DNA of 64,000 nt from Desulfovibrio sp. (GTDB lineage: Bacteria; Desulfobacterota; Desulfovibrionia; Desulfovibrionales; Desulfovibrionaceae), in contig NZ_JAHZCJ010000004.1 of assembly GCF_019422935.1 (NCBI RefSeq), forward strand, positions 200,933 through 264,932, written 5' to 3'. Shown in pieces: positions 17,100 through 27,007 of the stretch; within the stretch, counting starts at the first letter, position 1; the number at the start of each line of letters is the position of its first letter. A program made the translations under genes and the position numbers. The notes below the pieces were generated by a model. That model was not told where the DNA came from and searched no databases. It was given only the letters and a program-made list of their open reading frames with translations.

Positions 17100-17810
17100 C
17101 TAGTACACCACGCTGTACGACATGACCTCCGGCCGATGGAAGAAAAATTCCACCCGCCGGTTCATGGCGCGGCTCTGTTCGTCAATGCCCGGCTTGAGGG
17201 GGCGCGTATCGCCGTAACTCACAGCGCGCATGCGCGTGGGCTTGATGCCCTTTTCGGCGAGATAATGCACCATGGCCGATGCGCGCGCTCCGGAAAGCTC
17301 CCACGCTGAGGGATATGGCGGTCTGGCCTCGGTGGAGTCAGCGTGCCCGCGCACCACAAGGTAAAGATTGTATTCGTTCATGAGTTTCAGCACCGCTTCC
17401 AGCACCTTGGTGCCTTCGGGCAGCAGGTCAACGCTGCCGGGCCGAAACATGACGTCCGAATTGACGCGCAACTGCACACCCACGTCATCCGCGCTGATGC
17501 CCGAGGAATTTTGCGGCACGGCATCTGCCATGAGCATCTGCTTGATTTTTTGCGCAATGGCGTAGTGCGACTTTTCAACCTCGTTGATTTTGAGGTCGCG
17601 CGCATCAATTTTATCCGTGTTCTGGATGAACGGATTGTTGGATATGGGGGATGTGGAGCTGGAGTCAAAATTGCGCTCGCCGCTGAAGTACGCGGCAAGG
17701 CCTGCCTTGGTGTCGGGCGGCACCATGCTGAGGATCCACAACAGAAGGAAGAAGGCCATCATGGCCGTAACAAAGTCGGCATACGCCACTTTCCATGCGC
17801 CGCCGCCCAT
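17100..17810 (-). CDS. motB: Flagellar motor stator protein MotB
   Basis: A 236-residue stator protein. The single membrane helix holds AYADFVTAMMAFFLLLWIL, whose Asp (D12 here) is the ion-binding residue. An OmpA-type peptidoglycan-binding domain covers about 105-230, with VVRGHADST and LSGARASAMVHYL, and ends with SRAMNRRVEFFF. The N-terminus is short: the usual charged 15-20 residue cytoplasmic leader is missing. ATG at 17810 nevertheless has AAGGAG 8 bases upstream. It follows motA after a 171-base gap. Confidence 0.95.
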   Translation of the reverse strand: MGGGAWKVAYADFVTAMMAFFLLLWILSMVPPDTKAGLAAYFSGERNFDSSSTSPISNNPFIQNTDKIDARDLKINEVEKSHYAIAQKIKQMLMADAVPQNSSGISADDVGVQLRVNSDVMFRPGSVDLLPEGTKVLEAVLKLMNEYNLYLVVRGHADSTEARPPYPSAWELSGARASAMVHYLAEKGIKPTRMRAVSYGDTRPLKPGIDEQSRAMNRRVEFFFHRPEVMSYSVVY

Positions 17811-17981
17811 AGGCTTTCTCCTTCGTAGTAATCTGCGTCGGGCCTTACGCTTTTGCTGACGGCATAAAGATCAGCCGTCCGCGCCCTTGATGTGCAAACC
17901 ATAGCAGGTTTTTACAGAAGGGCAAAATATCTGCGCCCGCACTCCCCGGTTAGGGGGCGGCCAGCCCGCGTTTGCCCCGGC

Positions 17982-18830
17982 TTAACCGCTCTTGAGCCGT
18001 TCTTCCATTTCTGCAAAAGACGGACGGAAGGGGTAGGGTATGGCCCTGCGTCCATATTCCACGGCGATCAGCGGAGTTGATCCGCGAATGGCGGCAGCTA
18101 CGGCTTCCTTGATGGCGTTAAAATAAAAATGTTCTTCGGCCACGTAGTTTTCAAGCTTTGCGCCCATGGGGCCAAAGAGGCCATAACAGGCAAGAATACC
18201 AAAAAACGTGCCGACAAGCGCTGCCGCGATATAGTGGCCAAGAACTTCCGGCGGTTCATTGATCTTGCCCATGGCCAAAACCACGCCCAGAACGCAGGCC
18301 ACAATACCCATGCCCGGCAGTGATTCGGCCATGTGCGCCACTGCGTGGGCAGGCAAAATACCTTCTTCACGCATGGTCTCGATATCCACATCCATGAGGC
18401 TGTCGATATCTGCGGGGTCGCCGGTGGTCAGGTACACGCGCAGCGTGTCGCCCACAAAGTTCACCAGCACGGCATCTTTGGAAATATTAGGATATTTGCT
18501 GAAAATTGGGCTGGATTCGGGTTTTTCAACATCGCTTTCAATACTGATCACGCCCTCGCGGTGCATTTTGGAAAAGAGCGCGTACAATAGGGCAAGAGTC
18601 TCAAGGTAGTGATTTTTGCTGGAACCAGGGTCGGCAAATAGGTGTTTGAGGCTTTTGACAACCAGGCCAAAGGTGTATTTGGTCTGCGAACCAAAAAAAG
18701 CTCCAAGGCCGCAACCCAGAATAATGATGAACTCGGCGGGCTGAAAAAGAACGCCCCATTCGCCATGGGCCATGGTGTAGCCCGTGCCGACTGAAGCCGC
18801 AACAATGACCAGTCCTATAAGTAAGTACAT
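17982..18830 (-). CDS. motA: Flagellar motor stator protein MotA
   Basis: A 282-residue protein with four membrane helices, resembling the long MotA form of Gram-negative bacteria. The conserved prolines are present in ESLPGMGIVACVLGVV and GLFGPMGAKLENY, and a large cytoplasmic loop lies near residues 65-165. With MotB it forms the ion channel that drives the flagellum. No other flagellar genes lie nearby. A FliA-like promoter is placed about 130 bases upstream (18962-18988). Confidence 0.96.
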   Translation of the reverse strand: MYLLIGLVIVAASVGTGYTMAHGEWGVLFQPAEFIIILGCGLGAFFGSQTKYTFGLVVKSLKHLFADPGSSKNHYLETLALLYALFSKMHREGVISIESDVEKPESSPIFSKYPNISKDAVLVNFVGDTLRVYLTTGDPADIDSLMDVDIETMREEGILPAHAVAHMAESLPGMGIVACVLGVVLAMGKINEPPEVLGHYIAAALVGTFFGILACYGLFGPMGAKLENYVAEEHFYFNAIKEAVAAAIRGSTPLIAVEYGRRAIPYPFRPSFAEMEERLKSG

Positions 18831-18961
18831 ACTGCCGCCTGTTCGCTCTATGCCTTGCCGGGAAAAAACCGGTAAAGCTCGTGTATGGCCTGGCTGGCGG
18901 AATTTTGACCACTCCGCTCACCAATCGCGCCTTTACAGCGCGTTCAGGCCTTCTTTAATGC

Positions 18962-18988
18962 TTAACGCCCGTGATGCTAATAGCTTTA
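18962..18988 (-). promoter_or_regulatory. FliA (sigma28)-like promoter for motAB
   Basis: On the minus strand TAAAGCTA, 11 bases, then GGCGTTAA matches the flagellar consensus TAAAGTTT-N11-GCCGATAA at 6 of 8 positions in each half with exact spacing. The location before motA fits class 3 flagellar control. Confidence 0.5.
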
Positions 18989-19104
18989 GCCCATGACGCC
19001 GAAAAGGCAAGCCCCAGGCAAAATACCTTAACCCGTGAACCGGAGCTGTTTGCCTTGCCGTTCAAGCCTTGCACGTATTTTTGTCAGGGCCGAGGTCATG
19101 CCCG

Positions 19105-21147
19105 TCAGCGGCCCAGAATGCCACGAACCAGCCCTTCCGCGCCCTTTGCCGCGTCCTTGGTGGTGCTTCCGGCTTCTTTACCCGTTTTCAGCAATGCTCC
19201 CGGCAGGTTTTTTGCCATATCAAGGGCAAAACGCGGGTCAAAACCATACGAAATGTCACTCAAAGGCCCCTTGGCCGTCACAGGAATCGTCAGCCCCATG
19301 GTCTTGATGTCCAGGGCCGCGTCCAGATATTGTTTGGGCAGGCTGATGCGCGCCTTGCCCGCAGCGTTGAGTGTTGCGGAGGTAACGGTGATGGGGCTTG
19401 CGTTGATTTCGCCATCGCGGGCGGTAAAGGGCGCACGGGCCAGATCAAAGCGGTCGGGCAGCGGCCCTGCCTTGCCGGTGAGCGAAGGGATGCTCTTGGA
19501 AAGCTCTGCCATGGCCGGAACATGCAGGCGGCGTATCTCAAGCTGCCCGCGTCCGCCCAGGCTTTGGCGAATATCGTTGGCGTCCGCGCACTTCATGGTC
19601 ATATCCGCATCCAGCGAGGCCTGCCCGTCGGCCAGCCGTCCCTTTCCGAGGGCAACCAGCAGCGGGCCAAGTTCCACATCAGCGGCTTGCACCTTGAGAG
19701 CGCATGTTTCAGTCGCCATATCCATATTGCCGGTGGACTTGATAAGCCCGCCGCTGCCAAGGCTGGCGGCCAGGGAGGTCAGGGAGTAGCGTCCTTTTTC
19801 ACCCTTGATGGCCAGCGCAATGTCTTTTACCTGCAAGCCGCCCTTGGTAATGCCAGCCACTTTGGCCCGGATGTCCAGCCCCGGCATGCGCCGCGCAGCC
19901 TCCGCATCCGGCTTGGCTCGCTTGCCGCCAGCTGCTGCGCCGTCGTGGCTCGCAGGCTTGATTTCCGTTGCATTTTTGCCGGATTCTGCCGGGGGCAAAT
20001 AGGGATCAAGATTGAGCATGCCGGTCTGCACGTCCGCAGTCACAAGCATGGGAGTGTTTTCGGGCAGATCAAGGCGCAGGCCGCCGCGCAGGGAAAGATC
20101 GTCAAGTTGCAGAAGCATCTGGCTGAGATTCAGGGCATTGGCGGTATAGCGCACCATTGTTCTGAAGCGCAGATCGTCCTTGGCAGAGGGAGTCGCCAGT
20201 TTATGGCCTGCCAGCGCAGCAAGTTTGTGGGGCGAGCCTTCCATTTCAAGAGCGCCGTTGAACGCCAGGGGGGCCAGCCCGCCTTCGCCGGATGCGCTCA
20301 CCCGCGCCTGGGGCGTATTGAGCAAGGCCTTGCTCAACTGGAGGTGCAGATCGCTCAGTCGCAACGACCCCTCACAGGTAAACTGCAACGGCCCGGCTTC
20401 CTTGGGAAGCGCCCCGGTGAGCGGGGTGACTGTCAGCGCGGTCTGCCGGAAAAGCAGCTGGGGCGGCGCATAGCGCAGGCGGGAAGAAAATGCCAGAGTC
20501 CCCGAGATGCTGTTTGCCCCAGGCTTTGCGGTGGGAGCAGCAGGTTCGGCGGTGCTTTCGCCAAAAACAAAGGCAAAGTCGCACTGCACCACGGCTTCTT
20601 GCCCGGTGCGCAGATTTTCTACAGAAAAGTTTACATCATCAACGCGCAGTGTTTTACCATTTGCGGTTGTGTAGATCGCGACACCCTGGCGCAGTACAAG
20701 GCGTTTCAGCTCAATGGGAAGGGCTGGCGGGGTCGAAGCGGCGGGCTTGGTTTCAACGGCGGGTTTTTCCGCATCCGGCTTGGCAGCGGCAACGGCCTTG
20801 CCTTCGCGGACTTCAATCACGGGGCTGTTCAGCCGCACTTCACGCACGACAACATTGCCCGTGAGCAGTGGGCTCAGCTCCAGTTGGGCCATGCCGCTTT
20901 TAACGGAGATGACCACGCCCTGCCCATCGCTGGCGTTGCCCCAGTGCGCCTGTCCAAAATTGACGCCGGGAGGGAAAAAGGAAATTCCGGGCGGGCTGTC
21001 AAACGTTAACGGCTGTCCGGTGGCTTTGGCCGTGGCATCGGCTATCTGCCGCACCACAAAGCCAGCGTCTACCCTGCTGAGCAGAACAGCCGCCGCCACT
21101 GCCAGAACCGTGGCGCCACCCAGAATCCATAGAAATACACGCTTCAT
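19105..21147 (-). CDS. AsmA family protein
   Basis: A 680-residue protein. The start MKRVFLWILGGATVLAVAAA at 21147 follows GCGGAG and encodes one N-terminal membrane anchor. The rest is a long beta-rich, bridge-like region of the AsmA/TamB group: TFDSPPGISFFPPGVNFGQAH, LSPLLTGNVVVREVRLNSP near the N-terminus and repeated similar strands. Such proteins span the periplasm and move or shape lipids of the outer membrane. The C-terminal GLTIPVTAKGPLSDISYGFDP resembles the AsmA C-terminal domain. A 90-residue upstream extension has no ribosome site. Confidence 0.85.
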   Translation of the reverse strand: MKRVFLWILGGATVLAVAAAVLLSRVDAGFVVRQIADATAKATGQPLTFDSPPGISFFPPGVNFGQAHWGNASDGQGVVISVKSGMAQLELSPLLTGNVVVREVRLNSPVIEVREGKAVAAAKPDAEKPAVETKPAASTPPALPIELKRLVLRQGVAIYTTANGKTLRVDDVNFSVENLRTGQEAVVQCDFAFVFGESTAEPAAPTAKPGANSISGTLAFSSRLRYAPPQLLFRQTALTVTPLTGALPKEAGPLQFTCEGSLRLSDLHLQLSKALLNTPQARVSASGEGGLAPLAFNGALEMEGSPHKLAALAGHKLATPSAKDDLRFRTMVRYTANALNLSQMLLQLDDLSLRGGLRLDLPENTPMLVTADVQTGMLNLDPYLPPAESGKNATEIKPASHDGAAAGGKRAKPDAEAARRMPGLDIRAKVAGITKGGLQVKDIALAIKGEKGRYSLTSLAASLGSGGLIKSTGNMDMATETCALKVQAADVELGPLLVALGKGRLADGQASLDADMTMKCADANDIRQSLGGRGQLEIRRLHVPAMAELSKSIPSLTGKAGPLPDRFDLARAPFTARDGEINASPITVTSATLNAAGKARISLPKQYLDAALDIKTMGLTIPVTAKGPLSDISYGFDPRFALDMAKNLPGALLKTGKEAGSTTKDAAKGAEGLVRGILGR

Positions 21148-21238
21148 TGAAACTCCGCAGGTATTTGCGGCCCTGGCGGCCGCGTAAACCGCCGTGCCCC
21201 CCAGGGCTGCGGCGGGTATTTGTATGACCACCATTTCT

Positions 21239-21267
21239 TTTATACGAAAAGCTGGCAAGCAGTGCAA
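21239..21267 (-). promoter_or_regulatory. Sigma70-type promoter for AsmA gene
   Basis: On the minus strand TTGCAC and TATAAA are 17 bases apart, with a leader of about 85 bases before the start codon at 21147. Confidence 0.45.
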
Positions 21268-21330
21268 GGCGAAGAACGCACAGTGCGGCAGGTCGGCTCT
21301 GTACCTTGGCGGACTGCGCGGCTGCATCGG

Positions 21331-21359
21331 TTGCGGTAGTTTCCCGCAATCCATATATT
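21331..21359 (+). promoter_or_regulatory. Sigma70-type promoter for cobQ
   Basis: TTGCGG (21331-21336) and TATATT (21354-21359) are 17 bases apart. The transcript would start near 21366, leaving about 60 bases before the cobQ ATG, too short for a cobalamin riboswitch. Confidence 0.45.
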
Positions 21360-21425
21360 GCCGGAAAGATATAAAAGACACAGCACTGAACGGACGTTGC
21401 CGCAGGTGCATGGAGGATTACCGCG

Positions 21426-23060
21426 ATGGCGGCCAGATCTGTTCACACTGCCCAATCGAGGCCGGGGCGCTCTTTGCCTCCGGCTCTCATGATACAAGGA
21501 ACCTGCTCGAACGCGGGTAAAAGCCTGATTACGGCGGCCGTATGCCGTCTGCTCGCCCGCATGGGCTTGCGGGTTGCACCCTTCAAGGCGCAGAACATGG
21601 CGCTCAATTCTTTTGTAACCAGCGATGGCAAGGAAATGGGGCGCGCTCAGGTCTTGCAGGCCGCTGCCTGCGGCCTCGCGCCAGACGTGCGCATGAATCC
21701 CGTGCTGCTCAAGCCCACGTCCAATGTGGGTTCTCAGGTCATTGTACTGGGCGAAGCCGTGGGGCACATGCGCGTGGGCGAGTATCTCGCCTATAAGCCG
21801 GAAGCCTGGAAGGCCGTGCGCCGCGCCTACCGCAGTCTGGCCGCAGATATGGACGTGATGGTGCTTGAAGGGGCGGGGAGTCCGGCCGAAATTAACCTCA
21901 AGGCCCACGACATTGTAAACATGCGTATGGCCCGTTATGCCGGGGCGCAGGTGGCTCTGGTGGCCGATATTGACCGTGGCGGGGCCTTTGCGGCCCTGGC
22001 TGGCACCATGGCCCTGCTCACCCGCGCTGAAAGGGGGCGGGTTGGGGGTTTTATTCTCAACAAGTTTCGGGGAGACGCCAGCCTGCTGGATCCCGCCCTG
22101 TCCATGCTCCAGAAGCGCACGGGCAAACCCTTTTGGGGGGTTGTCCCCATGCTGGAAAATTTGCGCCTGCCCGAAGAGGACTCCGTAAGCTTCAAGGAAG
22201 GTCTGACCCCTGGCCTGCGCATGGGGCAAACATCTGGTGCCCCCGGCTTGCTGGATATTGTGGTGCCCGATCTGCCGCATTTGAGTAATGCCACGGATAT
22301 TGACGCGTTGCGGGACGAACCGGGGGTACAGTTGCGCATTGTGCGCCACGCGGATCAATGGGGCGCGCCGCATGTGGTCATTTTGCCGGGCAGCCGCAAT
22401 ACCGTGGCTGATTTGCGCTTCTTGCGGCGCACCGGGCTGGCCGGGCTGGTTCAGGGATTTGCCCGCCAGAGCCTGGAGCGGGGCGCTGGCGCGCTGGTGG
22501 GTATCTGTGGGGGATTGCAGATGCTTGGAGCCGAAATAGCCGACCCTCTGCTGATTGAAGAAGGCGGATGCGAGCCGGGGCTTGGCCTGCTGCCCCTCAG
22601 TACAAAGCTGCTGGCTGCCAAGCGCCTGTGCCGTGCCACTGGATGGGTGGATGCCTGTGTGAGCGGGTCAGAACGCCAGCCCGTGACTGGCTATGAAATC
22701 CATCACGGTGAGACCTCCGTCTTGCACGGGGACTTGCCGGCTCAAGCTAACGAACCAGCTGCGGCCGATGCCGCGTCTGCCGTCATGCGGGTCGTGATGA
22801 CCGACTCCGAAGGCCGCCCCTTGGGCTGGGGACGGTGCGATGCTCGCGGCTGTGCCCGCGTGTGGGGCAGTTATCTGCACGGCCTTTTTGACGAGGACGC
22901 CTTTCGCCATACCTTTTTGCGTCGTCTGCGGCATGAGGCGGGTTTGCCGCCAGCGCAGGAAGCAGCCTACAACCTCGGTCCTGAGCTGGACAGGCTGGCC
23001 GATGCTGTGGAAGCAGCGCTGGACATGCCGGCCATACTCAACGTGCTGCAACTGCCTTGA
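21426..23060 (+). CDS. cobQ: Cobyric acid synthase CobQ
   Basis: A 544-residue enzyme that amidates four side chains of adenosylcobyrinate diamide in cobalamin synthesis. The N-terminal synthetase domain has MIQGTCSNAGKSLITAAVCR (P-loop), PFKAQNMALNS and VLEGAGSPAEINL. The C-terminal glutamine amidotransferase has PGSRNT, the nucleophile in GICGGLQMLG and the partner His in GSYLHGLF. ATG lies 9 bases after GGAGG. No other cob genes are adjacent in this window. It converges with the EamA gene 9 bases away. Confidence 0.97.
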   Translation: MAARSVHTAQSRPGRSLPPALMIQGTCSNAGKSLITAAVCRLLARMGLRVAPFKAQNMALNSFVTSDGKEMGRAQVLQAAACGLAPDVRMNPVLLKPTSNVGSQVIVLGEAVGHMRVGEYLAYKPEAWKAVRRAYRSLAADMDVMVLEGAGSPAEINLKAHDIVNMRMARYAGAQVALVADIDRGGAFAALAGTMALLTRAERGRVGGFILNKFRGDASLLDPALSMLQKRTGKPFWGVVPMLENLRLPEEDSVSFKEGLTPGLRMGQTSGAPGLLDIVVPDLPHLSNATDIDALRDEPGVQLRIVRHADQWGAPHVVILPGSRNTVADLRFLRRTGLAGLVQGFARQSLERGAGALVGICGGLQMLGAEIADPLLIEEGGCEPGLGLLPLSTKLLAAKRLCRATGWVDACVSGSERQPVTGYEIHHGETSVLHGDLPAQANEPAAADAASAVMRVVMTDSEGRPLGWGRCDARGCARVWGSYLHGLFDEDAFRHTFLRRLRHEAGLPPAQEAAYNLGPELDRLADAVEAALDMPAILNVLQLP

Positions 23061-23069
23061 GCAGAAAAA

Positions 23070-24005
23070 TCATACTGTCGGTTTTTGGCCCAGGGCGTTG
23101 CGGCTTATTCCCCGCCATTGGCTCAGCAGCACGCCAAGCACGATAAGCAAGGCCCCGCCGTATTGCGCGGGGGGCAGCTTCTCGCCCAGCAGGGCGACGC
23201 CGAAAAGCAGGGCAAAAACAGGTATGAGATTGGTGTAGGCGGCGGCGCGGCCAGCAGAAAGGCGCTTAACGCCAAAATTGTACAGGCCGTATCCTGCAAA
23301 GGTCACAATGCCGCCCAGATAGAAAACGCAGGCCCAGGGAACCCATGTGGGAAAATCCCTGCCAAGGCTGATGAGCGTGTCAGATTCCGGCACCACAAGC
23401 GCCAGCAGACAAAAAAAGATCATGCCCACAAAGGCCTGAACAGCCGTGATGCACAGGGCGCTGTATACGGTTGAAAGGTGGCGGGCCAACACGGTATATC
23501 CGGCGGCGCAGCACATGGCGATACCCTCAAGAATGTTTCCCAGCAAGGGATTGGCGGCTTTTTCATCCGGAACTGCGGCAAGGGTGAGCCACGTGACGCC
23601 GCAAACAGCCAGCAAAAAACCCAGCCACATGCGCAGGCCCGCGTGTTCCCGCAGGGCTACAAAGGCCACTGCCGCCACCAGAAGCGGCAGCAGGGATGTT
23701 ATCATGCCCGCCTGCGAAGCCGTGGTCAGGCGCAGCGCGTGGGTTTCAAACAGAAAAAAGAGGCAGGGTTCGCACAAGGCCATGAGCGTCAGTGTTCCCA
23801 GGTTGCCGTGCTCCTTGAGTTCGCGCCAGAGGCGCGGCCACAGGGGCAAAAAAACAATACAGGCCACAAGCATGCGTCCGGCCATGGTTTGCAGGGGGGG
23901 CAGGGCGGTCAGGGCGATGCGCAGCACTACAAAGGTGGAGCCCCAAAAGGCCATGGCTGTCAGCAGGGCCGCGTGGGGCAATAGATTCCGGGCGGTGGGG
24001 GACAT
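23070..24005 (-). CDS. EamA/DMT-family transporter
   Basis: A 311-residue protein of ten predicted membrane helices in two EamA repeats, the first with LTAMAFWGSTFVVLRIAL and ETHALRLTTASQAGMITSL, the second with AGYGLYNFGVKRLSAGRAAAYTNLIPVFALL and LGEKLPPAQYGGALLIVLGV. Members export metabolites or amino acids; the substrate is unknown. The start MSPTARNLLPH (24005) is 15 bases from GGAG, so initiation is unclear; a longer frame begins with TTG at 24080. Divergent from the histidine kinase gene. Confidence 0.88.
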   Translation of the reverse strand: MSPTARNLLPHAALLTAMAFWGSTFVVLRIALTALPPLQTMAGRMLVACIVFLPLWPRLWRELKEHGNLGTLTLMALCEPCLFFLFETHALRLTTASQAGMITSLLPLLVAAVAFVALREHAGLRMWLGFLLAVCGVTWLTLAAVPDEKAANPLLGNILEGIAMCCAAGYTVLARHLSTVYSALCITAVQAFVGMIFFCLLALVVPESDTLISLGRDFPTWVPWACVFYLGGIVTFAGYGLYNFGVKRLSAGRAAAYTNLIPVFALLFGVALLGEKLPPAQYGGALLIVLGVLLSQWRGISRNALGQKPTV

Positions 24006-24175
24006 GAGGGTTTTCAGTTTCTCCAGAATGGTCGCGGATGATTTTTGCGGCAGCCTATGGTAAGAATGCCAATACTTCAAGGTATGAGGCCAGCCGCCAG
24101 TCGCGCGGGGGTGCCTGCCTGTCCGGGTTCAAGCTTGACGAAAGGCACTGTCCGCTGCCTGCGGGAGCAAGAAGC

Positions 24176-27007
24176 ATGAGCATCAGAACCATCATCAAAA
24201 CTTCCAACCTCGCGCAGTTGCTGCTTCTTCTGCTGCTTGGGCTTTGCCTGGTCTCTCTGGGGCGCGGCCTTAATGAGGGCCGCAGGGTACTCGAAAACTA
24301 TTACAGGCTTGATTCCCTCCTGGTGGATGTGGAAACCAATACCCGCCAGAGTTACGAAGAAGCCCACGCCTTTATTTTTACGGGCAATCCAGAGCGTTAT
24401 GCCAAGTGGCAGATGCTGAATCAGGATCGCGTCCACGAGATGCAGGACGCCGCCGGGCACGAGGGAACCTTTGAGCATATTGCCCGCAATCTCAATGTGA
24501 CGGGAGGTCTGCAAGCGCAGGTTCAGGCGCTTCTTGCCCAGCGCAGGCACCTCGACAGTCTGCTTGATACCGCCGTGAACATGGCTGTGGGCAATAGCGG
24601 GCCGCCCCTGTGGGACAGGGACGGGCTTGATCTGAAAGGCGCGCAGAGCTGGGTAGACAGGGTCAATCTGGACAGTGAAGCGCAGCAGGTTCTTTTCAGC
24701 GCGCAGGCTCTGCGCGAAGTGCAGTACCGCAGCTTTCTGGAGCAGGTGAGCAAACAGGAATCGCCGCTTGTCCAGATGGTCTGGGCCATGTTTTTTGCCT
24801 TGCTGGCCCTGGGGGCCAGCGCGGTTGCCAATATTTATATTTTTCAGAAGAGGGTCGCCCAGCCGCTTGGCGAGGTCAGCCAGTATGCGGAAGGCGTGGC
24901 GGCGGGTGAGGATCCCGAACCCTTGAAGCTCAGGTGCCGGGATGAACTGGCCGTTATGTTCGCCTCCCTGCAACGCATGAAGGGAACGCTGTTTTCCCGC
25001 ATCCGCGAACTGAAAGAGGCCGAAAGGCGTGCCCGCAAAAGCAAGCAGCAGGCCGTGCTCGCCCGTGCGCAGGCCTTGTCGTCGCTGGAACTCGCCCAAA
25101 GGGCTTCGCATGTGCAGGAAGATTTTTTGCGCCGCATGAGCCATGAAATCCGCACCCCCCTCAACGCCATCATCGGCATGAGCTATCTGAGCCTGCAAAC
25201 GGGCCTCAGTGGCGTACAGCGCGACTATCTTTCCCAGATCAACAAATCTGGCAGTCTGCTGCTGGATATGGTCAACAGAATTCTTGATTTCTCAAGTGCA
25301 AACGAGGGATTGCTGCGTCGCGAAAACCGGGCATTTCAGGTGCCCCGCCTGCTGGAGCTGTTGCGGCAGAGCGTGGCGGGCAGCGCCCTTGAAAAACAGT
25401 TGGAGCTGATTTTTACACTTGATGCTGCTGTGCCGATGGTGGTGGAAGGTGATGAACGGCATCTGGAAGAAGTGTTGCGCATCCTGCTGGACAATGCGGT
25501 CAAGTACACCCGCACGGGTTCCGTGGAGTGCAGTGTGCAGCTTGCCCACGGCGGTCTGGAAAATGGCGGATGCCGTCTGCTCTTTGTGGTGGCCGACAGC
25601 GGCCCCGGCATGGATGCTATTCTCAAGGACAAGCTTTTTGAACCCTTTGCCCTGGGCGATGAGTCTCTGACGCGATCAAACAGCGGCCTTGGCCTTGGGC
25701 TTGCGCTGGCCCGGCAACTGGTCAACCTCATGGGCGGCGAGCTTTCTGTGGCAAGCGCGCCAGGCAAGGGGAGCCGCTTTTTCTTTGAATTGTCCTTTGG
25801 CTGGGTGCAACAGGGCGAAGCCATTACGGAGACCACCTCCGCGCAGGAAGAAGCCGCAGCCGTTGTGGACAGTGCCCTTGGCGTTGCGCCTGCGCCGCAC
25901 CGTACTGTGCTTGTGGTGGAGGATAACGACATCAACGCCCAGATCGCCAGCGAGCTGCTGACCCAGGCCGGGCTTGACGTGCGTGTGGCCTCCAACGGTC
26001 TTGCGGCTGTTGACGAGGTACGCGGCGGCGGCGTTGACCTTGTGCTCATGGATGTGCAGATGCCCGTAATGGATGGGCTTCAAGCCACCATGCGCATCCG
26101 CGCGTTGGGTTTTTCACCCGCGGATCTGCCCATTCTTGCCATGACTGCCCATGCCGATGCCGCTTCCCGTCTGGAAGGCAAGAGCGTGGGCATGAACGAT
26201 TATCTCACCAAGCCAGTTGATCCTGCCGCACTGTATGCCGCTCTTCAAACGTGGCTTCCGGGCGGATTGCAGTCCAATCCGCTGGCCTCGGATGTTGGCC
26301 CGGATGTTATTTCTGCCGCAGCAGACGCGGAAAGCCGTGTTCCGGAGGGCGAGGAAGGGCTTTCGCTGGACGTTATGCGCGATCCGGCCCAAGCCTCTTC
26401 GGTACCGGAGGGGCAGGCGGTCAATGTGGAGGCTGGCCTTGCAACTGTAGGCGGCAACCGCGAATTGTACCGTGAGCTGCTGCTGCGTTTTGTGGATCAC
26501 TACGGCGAGAGCGCCAGAGAGCTGCGCGGGTTGCTTGCCTGTGGCGATCTGCGTGGCGCGGCCCGTCTGGCGCATACGGTAAAGGGCGTTGCCGCCAATC
26601 TTGGCGTGGAGAGGGTATGTCGCCTCACGCGGCACATGGAAAACTCTTTGCCTCTTATTCCACCGAGTGAAGAACTGATGGACGAGTTTGAGGCGTGCAT
26701 GAACGAGGTGCTGTTGCGCGTGCGCTGTCTTGAGGGTGATGGGAGTATGGCCACGGCAGGCACCATGCATCTGGAAGGCGAGCACCGGGACAACCTGCTG
26801 GCTCTGCTCGCCGAGCTGCCCGAGCTGATGGAAACGGACTGGGGTAATGCGGAAAGCGCCATTGAACGGTTTATGCCTCTTGTGAATGGCACCCCCTATG
26901 CGGAAGACCTGACCGCCATTCTTGCCTCGGTGAAGGATTTTGACAATGCGGCCCTACAGGGGCAGGCGGCAGCCCTGCAACGACGTCTTCGCGGAGAAAG
27001 CCTGTGA
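24176..27007 (+). CDS. Hybrid sensor histidine kinase with receiver and Hpt domains
   Basis: A 943-residue phosphorelay protein. Order: membrane helix about 10-32, extracytoplasmic sensor of about 165 residues, second helix about 200-222, HAMP about 223-275, HisKA with phospho-His 323 in MSHEIRTPLNAIIGM, HATPase with GLGLGLALARQLV, receiver domain with phospho-Asp 626 in LVLMDVQMPVMDGL, and a C-terminal Hpt domain with His 800 in AHTVKGVAANLG. The full phosphorelay is thus in one chain, and an unlinked response regulator would take the signal. Start is set by GGGAG 8 bases before ATG 24176. The stop codon overlaps the start of the next gene, so the pair is coupled. Confidence 0.95.
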   Translation: MSIRTIIKTSNLAQLLLLLLLGLCLVSLGRGLNEGRRVLENYYRLDSLLVDVETNTRQSYEEAHAFIFTGNPERYAKWQMLNQDRVHEMQDAAGHEGTFEHIARNLNVTGGLQAQVQALLAQRRHLDSLLDTAVNMAVGNSGPPLWDRDGLDLKGAQSWVDRVNLDSEAQQVLFSAQALREVQYRSFLEQVSKQESPLVQMVWAMFFALLALGASAVANIYIFQKRVAQPLGEVSQYAEGVAAGEDPEPLKLRCRDELAVMFASLQRMKGTLFSRIRELKEAERRARKSKQQAVLARAQALSSLELAQRASHVQEDFLRRMSHEIRTPLNAIIGMSYLSLQTGLSGVQRDYLSQINKSGSLLLDMVNRILDFSSANEGLLRRENRAFQVPRLLELLRQSVAGSALEKQLELIFTLDAAVPMVVEGDERHLEEVLRILLDNAVKYTRTGSVECSVQLAHGGLENGGCRLLFVVADSGPGMDAILKDKLFEPFALGDESLTRSNSGLGLGLALARQLVNLMGGELSVASAPGKGSRFFFELSFGWVQQGEAITETTSAQEEAAAVVDSALGVAPAPHRTVLVVEDNDINAQIASELLTQAGLDVRVASNGLAAVDEVRGGGVDLVLMDVQMPVMDGLQATMRIRALGFSPADLPILAMTAHADAASRLEGKSVGMNDYLTKPVDPAALYAALQTWLPGGLQSNPLASDVGPDVISAAADAESRVPEGEEGLSLDVMRDPAQASSVPEGQAVNVEAGLATVGGNRELYRELLLRFVDHYGESARELRGLLACGDLRGAARLAHTVKGVAANLGVERVCRLTRHMENSLPLIPPSEELMDEFEACMNEVLLRVRCLEGDGSMATAGTMHLEGEHRDNLLALLAELPELMETDWGNAESAIERFMPLVNGTPYAEDLTAILASVKDFDNAALQGQAAALQRRLRGESL

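Noticed and set aside
21148..21425. A cobalamin riboswitch before cobQ
   Set aside because: No B12-box pattern was seen on the sense strand, and the predicted promoter leaves only about 60 bases of leader.
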